From an uncultured Prochlorococcus sp. (lineage in GTDB: Bacteria; Cyanobacteriota; Cyanobacteriia; PCC-6307; Cyanobiaceae): a stretch of 39,573 nt of DNA. A program made the translations under genes and the position numbers. Below are positions 16,401-24,147 of the stretch, piece after piece (position 1 is the stretch's first letter; the number at the start of each line of letters is the position of its first letter). Where the stretch lies: NCBI GenBank assembly GCA_902564695.1, contig CACFCB010000011.1:1-39573 (forward strand), read 5' to 3'. The notes beneath the pieces are model-generated. The model did not search any database and was not told where the DNA came from. It saw only the letters and a program-made list of their open reading frames with translations.

Positions 16401-17969
16401 ATGGGGAGAGTGAAGAAAAGATTCCTTTTAGTTGCTGGATTTTTTATATCTGGACTAAATCCTCTATGGGCAACAAGTTTAGAAAAAATAAATTCCAACA
16501 TTAGACCAATAAAATCAGAAAATAAAAATCAAGCCCAAAAAAATGAAGATATTTTTTACGAACTAAATGCTCCTGAAGATCTTTCATTACCCTCGAGATC
16601 AAGAGAAGTCTTGATAAAAACTCAGAAGAAAGTCAATCTCGATCAATTAGAAAATTTACTTATTAGTAATAATCGTACAATTAAAATTTACTTAGAGAAA
16701 ATTGATCAAGCAAAATCAATATTAAAAAGTTCACTATCTTCTTGGTATCCTACACTTAACCTTACAGCTAATGGAATTCCTCAATATTTTGAATCTAATA
16801 ATTATGATGAATCAAGTTTTAGTCAAGATACTTCTAGCAAGCAATGGAGCTCCTCTATAACTGCTCAAATTAAATGGGATTTGATTAATCCAGCAAGAGT
16901 GCCTGAAATAGCTTCTGCCAGAGATAGTTTTGAAAAGGCAAAACATTCTTATTCAATAGTTTTGAGAGATTTAAAGTTAGAAGCCAGTAAACGATACTTT
17001 GATTTGCAAAAAGCAAATGAAGAAATAGAAGTAGCTCAGAAATCTATTGACTCCTCAACTCTTGCATTAAGGGATGCACAAATTAGATTTGATTCAGGGA
17101 TTGGAACGAAATTAGAGGTTCTAGAAGCAAAAACACAATTAGCGAGAGACCAACAATTATTAAATATAAACTTAGGAGATAGAAAAATTGGTCAAAGATC
17201 TCTTGCTGAAATACTCAATTTCCCAGAAGATGTAACACCTGTAATTGGTTCAAAGACGAAAGTCATGGGAATATGGGATTCTTCATTAGAAGATAGTATT
17301 ATCGCAGCTTATAATGCACGAGAAGAACTAGATAGTATCCTTCTCGATATTTCTATTAATAATAGTAATGCCAATGCTGCCCTTGCTACTGGACAACCAA
17401 TATTAAGTCTCGTAAATACATCTAGTTCTAGCTTTTCCAGAGGTCAATTAAATAGGGTTTCACCTGATATGAATAATAAATCATCTAGTTTTTCTAATAC
17501 TATTGGCCTAAACGCATCATGGTTTATTTTTGATGGAGGCAGATCGAGGTCTTTATACAATTACAATAAAAGTAAGGCTAAAGAGGCAAAACTGAACTTT
17601 GCAGTAACAAGAGCACAAATAAGAAAAGGGGTTGAAGAAGTATTTTTCAAGTTAGAATCAGCTAAACTAAATATTACTGCCTCTTATTCTGAAGTTCTAT
17701 CCGCAAGAGAATCTCTCAGATTAGCCAAGCTTAGATACAAATCAGGTATCACCACACAACGTGAAGTTGTGAATAATCAAAGAGATTTAACTGATTCAGA
17801 AGTGCGTTATATTATTGCTGTAACTAGCTATAATTCTTTATTAGCTGATTTAAGTAGACAAACTGGTTTAGATAACATCAAAGCGTGTGATATTAAGGTC
17901 AATAAACAGAAAGAAGAAAATGAATTCAATCTTGAGGAATCTAATTTAATTCCTCTATGTCAGTTATAA
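16401..17969 (+). CDS. TolC-family outer membrane efflux protein
   Basis: About 522 residues. The start is put at ATG 16401, giving MGRVKKRFLLVAGFFISGLNPLWATSLE, a signal peptide with a cleavage site near WATS; an earlier TTG at 16350 would overlap the previous gene. Two repeats of long helices follow, each with the outer-membrane-factor pattern: SWYPTLNLTANG / AQIKWDLINPARVPEI and SFSNTIGLNASWFIFDGGRSR, plus QIRFDSGIGTKLEVLEAKTQLA and LRYKSGITTQREVVNNQRDL. TolC-like trimers form the outer-membrane channel of type I secretion and efflux pumps. No inner-membrane partner is adjacent. Confidence 0.92.
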   Translation: MGRVKKRFLLVAGFFISGLNPLWATSLEKINSNIRPIKSENKNQAQKNEDIFYELNAPEDLSLPSRSREVLIKTQKKVNLDQLENLLISNNRTIKIYLEKIDQAKSILKSSLSSWYPTLNLTANGIPQYFESNNYDESSFSQDTSSKQWSSSITAQIKWDLINPARVPEIASARDSFEKAKHSYSIVLRDLKLEASKRYFDLQKANEEIEVAQKSIDSSTLALRDAQIRFDSGIGTKLEVLEAKTQLARDQQLLNINLGDRKIGQRSLAEILNFPEDVTPVIGSKTKVMGIWDSSLEDSIIAAYNAREELDSILLDISINNSNANAALATGQPILSLVNTSSSSFSRGQLNRVSPDMNNKSSSFSNTIGLNASWFIFDGGRSRSLYNYNKSKAKEAKLNFAVTRAQIRKGVEEVFFKLESAKLNITASYSEVLSARESLRLAKLRYKSGITTQREVVNNQRDLTDSEVRYIIAVTSYNSLLADLSRQTGLDNIKACDIKVNKQKEENEFNLEESNLIPLCQL

Positions 17970-17988
17970 ACTTTTTAACTAAATAACA

Positions 17989-18807
17989 ATGAATCAAAAT
18001 TCAATATCAAAACCACTTAGCTCAACTCAATTAAATTCTATTCATCATTTAGTAGATGAAGTTGGGAAAAGACAACTTCAAGATTTCGGTCAAATCAATT
18101 CTGATATCAAACCTGATGGAACACTGATTACAGAATGTGATAGATGGAGTGATAAAACAATAGTTAAAGGTTTAGGGAAAATTGCCAAGGGAGAAGGTGT
18201 TCTTAGCGAAGAAGGGAATAAATCAATTCCAAATTCAAGTCAATATTGGGTAGTGGACCCGCTTGATGGCACTACTAATTTTGCAGCAGGTATTCCCTAT
18301 TGGGCAATATCTATAGCTCGTTTTACCAATGGGCAACCTGAGACAGCTGTTCTAGATATCCCTGCACTTAAAAAAAGAATTCTCGCCATCAAAGGACGTG
18401 GAGTCTGGCTAAACAACAAACCTCTTAAACCCGAATCACGCTTCAAAAAAAATAGTGACTGCATATCTCTTTGTAGCAGATCTATTAAAGTTTTACAAAT
18501 GAAACCAGAGCAACCTTTTCCAGGGAAAATCAGATTACTGGGTGTATCAAGTTTAAATATGACAAGTGTTGCTATAGGCCAAACAATTGCTGCTCTAGAG
18601 GCAACTCCAAAAATATGGGACATTGCAGCAGCTTGGTTAATCCTTGAAGAACTGAATTGTCTCATCCAATGGCTAGACACCAATCCAGAAGATACTCAGC
18701 CTGGAACAGATCTTACTAACGTTAATTTCCCATTGCTAACGGCATCATCTGAAGATCAATTAAATAAAATGCTTCCTTGGGCTACTGCTCTAATGGGAGA
18801 AAGATAA
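17989..18807 (+). CDS. Inositol monophosphatase-family phosphatase
   Basis: A 272-residue member of the lithium-sensitive phosphatase superfamily. Metal-binding motifs are seen: VLSEEGN (Glu about 74), WVVDPLDGTTNF (Asp90-Thr95) and the C-terminal WDIAAAWLILEE. It could act on inositol phosphates, histidinol phosphate or 3'-phosphoadenosine 5'-phosphate; the motifs do not separate these. Starts at ATG 17989, 19 bases after the TolC-type gene on the same strand. Confidence 0.9.
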   Translation: MNQNSISKPLSSTQLNSIHHLVDEVGKRQLQDFGQINSDIKPDGTLITECDRWSDKTIVKGLGKIAKGEGVLSEEGNKSIPNSSQYWVVDPLDGTTNFAAGIPYWAISIARFTNGQPETAVLDIPALKKRILAIKGRGVWLNNKPLKPESRFKKNSDCISLCSRSIKVLQMKPEQPFPGKIRLLGVSSLNMTSVAIGQTIAALEATPKIWDIAAAWLILEELNCLIQWLDTNPEDTQPGTDLTNVNFPLLTASSEDQLNKMLPWATALMGER

Positions 18808-18887
18808 TTTACAGTCAAACTTTCTCACTAAGTAAGAACCCACTTTTCCTAAAAAATCTATGTATTTAAATCTACCTATTCAACTTA

Positions 18888-18912
18888 GAGAAATTTTCTC
18901 CCTACCAGGTAG
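18888..18912. promoter_or_regulatory. Two adjacent odd palindromes upstream of the YihY gene
   Basis: GAGAAATTTTCTC (18888-18900; 6-bp arms around one T) and CTACCAGGTAG (18902-18912; 5-bp arms around one A) lie one base apart, 15 bases ahead of the YihY-type start. One-base centres cannot form RNA hairpin loops, so binding sites for dimeric regulators are likelier than a terminator. Function is inferred. The rest of the 120-base gap shows no gene. Confidence 0.35.
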
Positions 18913-18927
18913 CGTGATACTAAATAC

Positions 18928-19854
18928 TTGAAAACCAACGTGAGCTTGAACTGGAGTAAAAAAGCAAGATGTTTTTTTAGCAGCCTTTGGAGAGCTTATG
19001 AAAGGTGGTCTAAGTGTGATTGCGTAGACTTAAGCGCAGCATTTGCTTATTACACTCTTCAGTCATTTTTCCCAATATTATTAATATCTTTATCAGTTGC
19101 ATCTTGGTTTTTAGGAAAACAACAAGGATTAGATCAACAAATAATTTCTTTAGCAGCACAAGTTTTACCCCCATCTGTCGTTGGTTTAGTCGATTCAACT
19201 TTAGTAAAATTAGTTAATCAAGGTTTTGGAGCGGGAATACTTGGTGCAATGTTTTTGATGATTACTGCTGGCAATGCTTATCTAACATTACAAAGAGGAG
19301 CAGATAGATTATGGGAAGATGTTTTACCAATTAAATCGAAGCCTGATCCATTAAGAATTCAAGCATTTAGATTCATAAGAAATCGAATTGAAGCTTTTTT
19401 TGTGGTTCTCTTAGTTGGTTTTTTAATGGTCATAGATCAAATCAGTGCCAATATCCGTATGATCCCTGGAGCCGTTTTGGAGGAATTAACGACCACAACT
19501 CCTTGGATTGAAAATGCAATGTCAAAAATACCAGTACTACAAGTGGGTCAATTTATCATTCCTCTAATTGGGTTTTCAACTATGGCACTTCTTTTACAAG
19601 GTTTACTCCCAAGTAGAAGAGTACCTTTAAAGCCATTAATTCCTGGCGCATTAATGATTGGAATTTTGCTGACTATTCTTAATTTGGCAGTTAGCAGAAG
19701 TATTCTCTCCTTAGGATCAAGATTTCAAGCTTATGGATTTATTGGAGGTGTTCTAGTTTTAACTCTCTGGGTTTGGATGGTGGGAGTAATTATTTATTTT
19801 GGTCAATGTTGGAGTGTTGTAATTGCAAGCATGCGACGTAATCGATACGTTTAA
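18928..19854 (+). CDS. YihY/BrkB-family inner membrane protein
   Basis: A 308-residue polytopic protein. Diagnostic pieces are DLSAAFAYYTLQSFFPILLISLSVASWF near the N-terminus, a middle segment MFLMITAGNAYLTLQRGADRLW, then FRFIRNRIEAFFVVLLVGFLMVI and the C-terminal FQAYGFIGGVLVLTLWVWMVGVIIYFGQCWSVV. This is the YihY (UPF0761) family, once misassigned as RNase BN; its function remains unclear. No ATG start is available: TTG 18928 or GTG 18940 are both possible. Confidence 0.88.
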   Translation: MKTNVSLNWSKKARCFFSSLWRAYERWSKCDCVDLSAAFAYYTLQSFFPILLISLSVASWFLGKQQGLDQQIISLAAQVLPPSVVGLVDSTLVKLVNQGFGAGILGAMFLMITAGNAYLTLQRGADRLWEDVLPIKSKPDPLRIQAFRFIRNRIEAFFVVLLVGFLMVIDQISANIRMIPGAVLEELTTTTPWIENAMSKIPVLQVGQFIIPLIGFSTMALLLQGLLPSRRVPLKPLIPGALMIGILLTILNLAVSRSILSLGSRFQAYGFIGGVLVLTLWVWMVGVIIYFGQCWSVVIASMRRNRYV

Positions 19855-19915
19855 ACAATAAGAAAACAATCAGCAAAATTTAAATTAGAATAAAGAATGA
19901 ATATTCAGAATCCCC

Positions 19916-20245
19916 ATGAATAAGCCATCTTCATTAATTTGGATGGTTTTAGTTTTACTTTTAGTTTTCCCTTCTCCAGCTGGAAAATTTTTAATTGATT
20001 TGGCTGGTGGAATATTACTTATCATTACAGTAATTCCATTAATATTAGGTGGTGTAGGATTTATTGCCTGGAAAAGAATTCAATCAAAATTACAAACTTG
20101 TGAAGCTTGCGGCTCAAGGTTTTTAAATAATCAAATAATTTGCCCGATATGTGGAACAACGATTAATAACCAAAAAGACAGCCTGGAAAATATCCCTGCC
20201 AGCGCTGCAACAATTGATATTAAACCAGAAAAAATAGATTTCTAA
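19916..20245 (+). CDS. Two-TM protein with a C-terminal zinc ribbon
   Basis: A 109-residue protein with two hydrophobic segments (LIWMVLVLLLVFPSPAG and LAGGILLIITVIPLILGGVGFIAW) and then CEACGSRF...ICPICGTT, two CxxC knuckles forming a zinc-ribbon, followed by a polar tail. I do not recognise a named family. Membrane-anchored zinc ribbons of this kind are usually of unknown function. ATG 19916 is the start. The end overlaps convergent xseB by 4 bases. Confidence 0.75.
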   Translation: MNKPSSLIWMVLVLLLVFPSPAGKFLIDLAGGILLIITVIPLILGGVGFIAWKRIQSKLQTCEACGSRFLNNQIICPICGTTINNQKDSLENIPASAATIDIKPEKIDF

Positions 20246-20541
20246 AGTAAATCTATATCTAAATTTTCTGGATCAATTTGATTGATTTCTTGTTCTACAA
20301 ATTGAAGTAATTGCTCACAATGTTGAAGTAGAATATGACCTTTTACATAATTATCTTGAATTTTATCTAGCGAAATATTTTCATCTTGCACATTAGCTAA
20401 AATAACTTCCAAAGCTTCTATTGATTCTTCGTAATTTAATCTTTTAATATCTTTTTTAAAGACTTCTATATTCTTTTTAATATCTGTCTTTTTGTTAGAC
20501 ATATATAATTTATTTTTTGTTTCTTTATCTTCAACAGGCAT
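20242..20541 (-). CDS. xseB: Exodeoxyribonuclease VII small subunit
   Basis: About 99 residues; the family core is LNYEESIEALEVILANVQDENISLDKIQDNYVKGHILLQHCEQLL, matching the XseB helical hairpin. XseB subunits bind XseA to make the single-strand-specific exonuclease. The start is taken at ATG 20541; ATG 20502 (MSNKK) would give an 86-residue protein closer to usual length, and a TTG at 20565 is unlikely. It lies just downstream of xseA on the same strand, so the two form an operon. Confidence 0.9.
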   Translation of the reverse strand: MPVEDKETKNKLYMSNKKTDIKKNIEVFKKDIKRLNYEESIEALEVILANVQDENISLDKIQDNYVKGHILLQHCEQLLQFVEQEINQIDPENLDIDLL

Positions 20542-20567
20542 AGAATATAAAGTCTTTTTATTCAAAT

Positions 20568-21728
20568 TTATATTTTATCATAATCTATCGTATCTACCTC
20601 TGCATAGATTTTTCCATCAGATAATTGAATTAAGAATTTATCTTTTTCTTTAAGGTCATTTACACTAAAAATCGAATTACCATTTTTATCTCTAATAAAT
20701 GCAAAGCCTCTTTGCAACCATCTTGTTGGGGAGAGTGCATTCAAAAGCTGTTGAATATGAATTATTTTTGTTCTTTTAGCATTAATTAAAGCATAGGGTG
20801 AATAAGATTTAAAAAATAACTTTTTAGCAATTAAAAAATTTTTTTTATTCTTAAAAAATAATTTAAAATAATCTTGAATCATTTTTTTATTTTGTAAAAA
20901 ACTACTTTTCTCAATATCCCTTGAGGGTAATAAATCAACAATCGCAGCAGTTGGTGTTGCAGACCTGTGGTCTGCAACAAGGTCAGAAACAGTTAGATCA
21001 TCTTCGTGCCCTATTCCTGTAACTACAGGAATAGGGAATGTTGCAATCTCTCTAGCTATAATTTCACTATCAAACAACATTAAATCTTCTCTGCTTCCGC
21101 CACCTCTAGCTATAACTATTGCACTTAATCCTAAAGAATTTAATTTCAATTTTCTTAGAGTATTCTTTAATATATTTTCATTATTTCCTTGAACTGGAAT
21201 AGGAATAATATACAATTTTGTCAATGGCCATCTCTCTTTTGCAGTTCTGAGCATGTCAGCCAAAGCGGAGCTAGGAACGCTCGTAAGGATACCAATTGAA
21301 TAAGGGTATTTTGGTAAATTTTTTCGTAAAGAGCTATCAATCAAACCATCTTTAAGAAGTTTTGATTTAACGATTTCGAACTTTTTCAGAATAGTGGAAA
21401 TGCTTGCACGAATATCAAAAACTTGCACAGATATTCGTGCTTGCGATTCCCAGAAATTTAATTTTCCAATAATAACAACTCCATCATCTTGATTGGGTAA
21501 AAATTTTAAAGACTTTAGTGTTGATGACCATGCAACTGCATCAACATTTGCTTTTCCATCAGTTAAAGTCAACCATAAATGGCCTTTTTTTATTTGTGAT
21601 TTACTAACAGTAGCCTTAAGTATAAATTTTGGTGCAAATCCTCGAGATAATAGTAACCCTATAGATTGATTTAAATCATTAACACTATAGGTAGGTAAAG
21701 TTTCTTTATTAGTTTTAAAATTAATCAA
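20568..21728 (-). CDS. xseA: Exodeoxyribonuclease VII large subunit
   Basis: A 386-residue XseA. The N-terminal OB-fold begins YSVNDLNQSIGLLLSRGF, includes KGHLWLTLTDGKANVDAVAW and DDGVVIIGKLNFWESQARISVQV, and the catalytic domain has YPYSIGILTS, AIVIARGGGSREDLMLFDSEIIAREIA, PVVTGIGHEDDLTVSDLVADHRSATPTAAI. The coiled-coil C-terminal part is shorter than in E. coli (456 aa). The start must be TTG 21728, as no ATG precedes the conserved region and an upstream in-frame stop lies at 21747-21749. A terminator-like hairpin stands 13 bases upstream of it. Confidence 0.93.
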   Translation of the reverse strand: MINFKTNKETLPTYSVNDLNQSIGLLLSRGFAPKFILKATVSKSQIKKGHLWLTLTDGKANVDAVAWSSTLKSLKFLPNQDDGVVIIGKLNFWESQARISVQVFDIRASISTILKKFEIVKSKLLKDGLIDSSLRKNLPKYPYSIGILTSVPSSALADMLRTAKERWPLTKLYIIPIPVQGNNENILKNTLRKLKLNSLGLSAIVIARGGGSREDLMLFDSEIIAREIATFPIPVVTGIGHEDDLTVSDLVADHRSATPTAAIVDLLPSRDIEKSSFLQNKKMIQDYFKLFFKNKKNFLIAKKLFFKSYSPYALINAKRTKIIHIQQLLNALSPTRWLQRGFAFIRDKNGNSIFSVNDLKEKDKFLIQLSDGKIYAEVDTIDYDKI

Positions 21729-21729
21729 A

Positions 21730-21763
21730 ACTGTAAAAAATAAAAACTAATAGATTAGTTTTT
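21730..21763 (-). terminator. Rho-independent terminator-like hairpin after hli
   Basis: On the minus strand AAAAACTAAT-CT-ATTAGTTTTT forms perfect 10-bp arms (21742-21763) overlapping the hli stop codon, followed by the T-rich stretch TATTTTTTACAG. This is the clearest terminator-like element in the window, though the stem is AT-rich. It should end the hli transcript, but it lies just before the start of xseA on the same strand. Confidence 0.55.
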
Positions 21764-21909
21764 CAACCAATTCCCATTTGAGTTAGAATTCCTTGCCCTG
21801 TCAAAAGCTCTGTGGTCAAACCAATTAAAATTCCCATCATGGCTAGCCGACCATTCCATATTTCAGCAAAATTGACAAATCCAAAACGAGGTTCAAAGTT
21901 ATCTTGCAT
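21763..21909 (-). CDS. hli: High-light-inducible protein (Hli/HLIP)
   Basis: A 48-residue peptide: FGFVNFAEIWNGRLAMMGILIGLTTELLTGQGIL. It contains the chlorophyll-binding ExxNGRxAMMG signature (Glu16 to Gly26) in one transmembrane helix, the hallmark of one-helix Lhc-like proteins that bind chlorophyll and carotenoid and protect photosystem assembly intermediates under light stress. Start ATG 21909, stop TGA 21763-21765. Upstream there is a TATTAT -10-like box on the minus strand (21931-21936) with no good -35. Confidence 0.93.
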   Translation of the reverse strand: MQDNFEPRFGFVNFAEIWNGRLAMMGILIGLTTELLTGQGILTQMGIG

Positions 21910-22011
21910 TAGTAAATCAAAATCAATTTAATAATACTCAGAAAAAGCTCTAAATGAGAAAAAATATTACTTAACTATTTCAATGAATTTTGATTTTTAA
22001 ACTTTATAAAA

Positions 22012-22395
22012 CTATCTAACATGTTTTGCCCCATCAACAGGATGATAGTCCTCTCCAGTTAACTCCTCATAAATAATCGCGGGTAGTCCCGTTTCGAACA
22101 TTGTTTGAAGAGCTTCTTTTAAATATGGATTCCAGCCACCAGTACTCACTTCACCATGCCGAACTGTCCAATCCCATGTCCCTTGTAAATCCCTAGGAAT
22201 TCGTCCTTCCCTGTCCCGTCTTGCAACTAAATCAAGAGATTCTACTAAACCAACTCTAATAGGATCCTTTCCATAAGCTGGAGTAAGACTAAGTTCCAAC
22301 CTTACCGGATCTTCCTTTAACAACCTTATACGAAACCTTGGCGGTAACTTCAGGTTTTTCAAAACTGCAGCGACTATGCGTGTTCTTTGTTCCAA
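22012..22395 (-). CDS. Conserved cyanobacterial hypothetical protein
   Basis: A 127-residue soluble protein with a basic N-terminal half (VLKNLKLPPRFRIRLLKEDPVRLELSLTPAYGKDPIRVGLVESLDLVARRDREGRIPRDL as one region, given here only by content) and a Trp-rich segment GTWDWTVRHGEVSTGGWNP. The family is not one I can name. The start is TTG 22395, supported by AAAGAGG eight bases upstream; no ATG is available. The DUF2973 gene is 59 bases upstream on the same strand. Confidence 0.75.
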   Translation of the reverse strand: MEQRTRIVAAVLKNLKLPPRFRIRLLKEDPVRLELSLTPAYGKDPIRVGLVESLDLVARRDREGRIPRDLQGTWDWTVRHGEVSTGGWNPYLKEALQTMFETGLPAIIYEELTGEDYHPVDGAKHVR

Positions 22396-22454
22396 AATTA
22401 AAACCTCTTTGAAAACTATTTAATTTAATATCAAATAAAAAAATCTAATGAAAA

Positions 22455-22730
22455 TTATTCAGAAGGCTTTTCAAATGATTGTGGAGGATCAGTGTCCTTA
22501 GAAAAACGAACTGTGAGCAAATCTTCATCAGTAATGCAACCATCTTTGTTTAATAGTTCAGGATGAATAGTGACCAAACCTGTGCGATCATCCCTTCTTG
22601 CTTCTGAAAATGAATTTTTAGTATTTGATGGTTGTGCTGATAAAAAACCATTCATCATTACCCTGGCAGCAAGAATCAACAAAACAAAAACTGAAAGGCC
22701 ATACACGAAAGGTAAGAAATTGCTCAACAT
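22455..22730 (-). CDS. DUF2973 family one-TM protein
   Basis: About 91 residues: an N-terminal membrane span (FLPFVYGLSVFVLLILAARVMM) and a soluble tail with TIHPELLNKDGCITDEDLLTVRF, the HPELL-x-G-xxTDExLL pattern of cyanobacterial DUF2973. Function is unknown. The start is ATG 22730; a TTG two codons earlier is less likely. The 216-base gap upstream, towards htrA, holds the promoters of the divergent genes and a possible 14-codon reading frame. Confidence 0.78.
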   Translation of the reverse strand: MLSNFLPFVYGLSVFVLLILAARVMMNGFLSAQPSNTKNSFSEARRDDRTGLVTIHPELLNKDGCITDEDLLTVRFSKDTDPPQSFEKPSE

Positions 22731-22911
22731 TGGCAAAATGAGAAAATCAAAAAACTGAATGCCTAAATCAACTAAGTTTTGAGAACGCTGTAATTAATCA
22801 TTAATCACAGAATAAATCATAATTAAACTCTAAAGGAAATTAAGTTCGATTAGAAAGTTCTTTAGTAAAAATCTACGGTGATCAAGCTGAGGTGTTTTTC
22901 AATTAGCTATT

Positions 22912-22956
22912 ATGAGTTATCTCAATTATCAAACTAATCCCTTTTTAGACTCATGA
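22912..22956 (+). other. Possible 14-codon upstream ORF overlapping the htrA start
   Basis: ATG 22912 opens a 14-codon frame (MSYLNYQTNPFLDS) ending in TGA 22954-22956, which overlaps the htrA start as ATGA. Such an overlap is the usual arrangement for translational coupling. No Shine-Dalgarno sequence is evident, so translation is unproven and the ORF may be chance. Confidence 0.25.
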
Positions 22957-24131
22957 ATGGATTAGAAGCAAAAATACTTTTAATACAATCAAAAAATAAA
23001 CGTCAGAACAAATATTTAAAAATTTTGGTCCTACTGGTCCTTTTTACTTTTAACTTCAAATTTGATTATCCACTTTATGCATCTGAACGATTACGAGCAA
23101 CACAACAAAATTTAACAAAACAATCATTCGTATCCAAAGCCTTAAGCATTAGTGGAAATGCCGTCGTGACAATTGAAACAGAGCGCACGGTCTTGACATC
23201 AACAGAAGGAATATTACCTCCAGGAATCTTGACAGATCCATATTTTGAACGTCTATTTGGTCTAAGAGGACTCCAAGTCCCAAGATCGCGTATAGAGAAA
23301 GGACAAGGAAGTGGTGTAATTTTTTCTAAAGAAGGTCTGATATTAACCAATGCACATGTAATCGAAAAAAGTGATCAATTAATAGTTGGATTATCAGATG
23401 GACGAAGAGTTCTAGGAAAAGTTATTGGGCAAGACTCTTTAACAGATCTTGCAGTCATTAAACTTAAGGCTAAAGGACCATGGCCAATCGCTCCGTTGGG
23501 TGACTCCGATCAATTAAAAGTTGGCGATTGGGCTATTGCAGTTGGAAATCCTTTTGGATTGGAAAATACAGTCACTCTAGGTATCATAAGCAATCTCAAT
23601 AGAGATGTTGCACAACTAGGAATATCTGATAAAAGAATAGATCTAATTCAAACGGATGCAGCAATTAATCCAGGTAATTCTGGAGGTCCACTATTAAATT
23701 CTTATGGGGAAGTCATTGGAATTAATACTCTTGTCCGCTCAGGACCAGGGGCAGGACTAGGTTTCGCAATACCAATTAATCGAGCCAGGAAAATTGCAGA
23801 AGACTTAATCACTACAGGGAGAGCAAAACATCCAATGATAGGAGTAACTCTCTCAAGTAATATCAAACAAAAGAGTAATTTTCTTTCCCAAAGAGAAAGC
23901 GGTGCAATTATTAAATATGTAACACCAAATGGTCCTGCTGAAAAAGGTGGATTAAAAATTAATGATCTAATAATTTCAATAAATAATGAGCAAATATTAA
24001 CTCCAGCAGATGTAGTAAAAAAAATTAATCAAAATAATTTAGAATCCCATTTGAAAATTAAAATACTTAGAAAAAATATTGAGTATATAAAAATTGTCAA
24101 GCCAATTGATATATATGATCTTAGACTGTGA
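22953..24131 (+). CDS. HtrA/Deg-family serine protease with PDZ domain
   Basis: A 392-residue protease. The N-terminus has a basic stretch and a hydrophobic core (YLKILVLLVLFTFNF), a signal sequence or anchor. The chymotrypsin-like domain carries the triad His135 (LTNAHVI), Asp165 (LTDLAVIK) and Ser243 (NPGNSGGPL). One PDZ domain follows at about 290-385 (GAIIKYVTPNGPAEKGGLKINDLIISINNEQI). In cyanobacteria the Deg proteases HhoA, HhoB and HtrA act in the periplasm or lumen on damaged proteins; which one this is cannot be told. It is divergent from the DUF2973 gene. Confidence 0.93.
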   Translation: MNGLEAKILLIQSKNKRQNKYLKILVLLVLFTFNFKFDYPLYASERLRATQQNLTKQSFVSKALSISGNAVVTIETERTVLTSTEGILPPGILTDPYFERLFGLRGLQVPRSRIEKGQGSGVIFSKEGLILTNAHVIEKSDQLIVGLSDGRRVLGKVIGQDSLTDLAVIKLKAKGPWPIAPLGDSDQLKVGDWAIAVGNPFGLENTVTLGIISNLNRDVAQLGISDKRIDLIQTDAAINPGNSGGPLLNSYGEVIGINTLVRSGPGAGLGFAIPINRARKIAEDLITTGRAKHPMIGVTLSSNIKQKSNFLSQRESGAIIKYVTPNGPAEKGGLKINDLIISINNEQILTPADVVKKINQNNLESHLKIKILRKNIEYIKIVKPIDIYDLRL

Positions 24132-24147
24132 ATTAAAAGTATTTAAA

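Noticed and set aside
18297-18683. A 128-codon open frame antisense to the IMPase-family gene.
   Set aside because: It lies inside a well-supported gene, has no recognisable domain, and its composition follows from the opposite strand.
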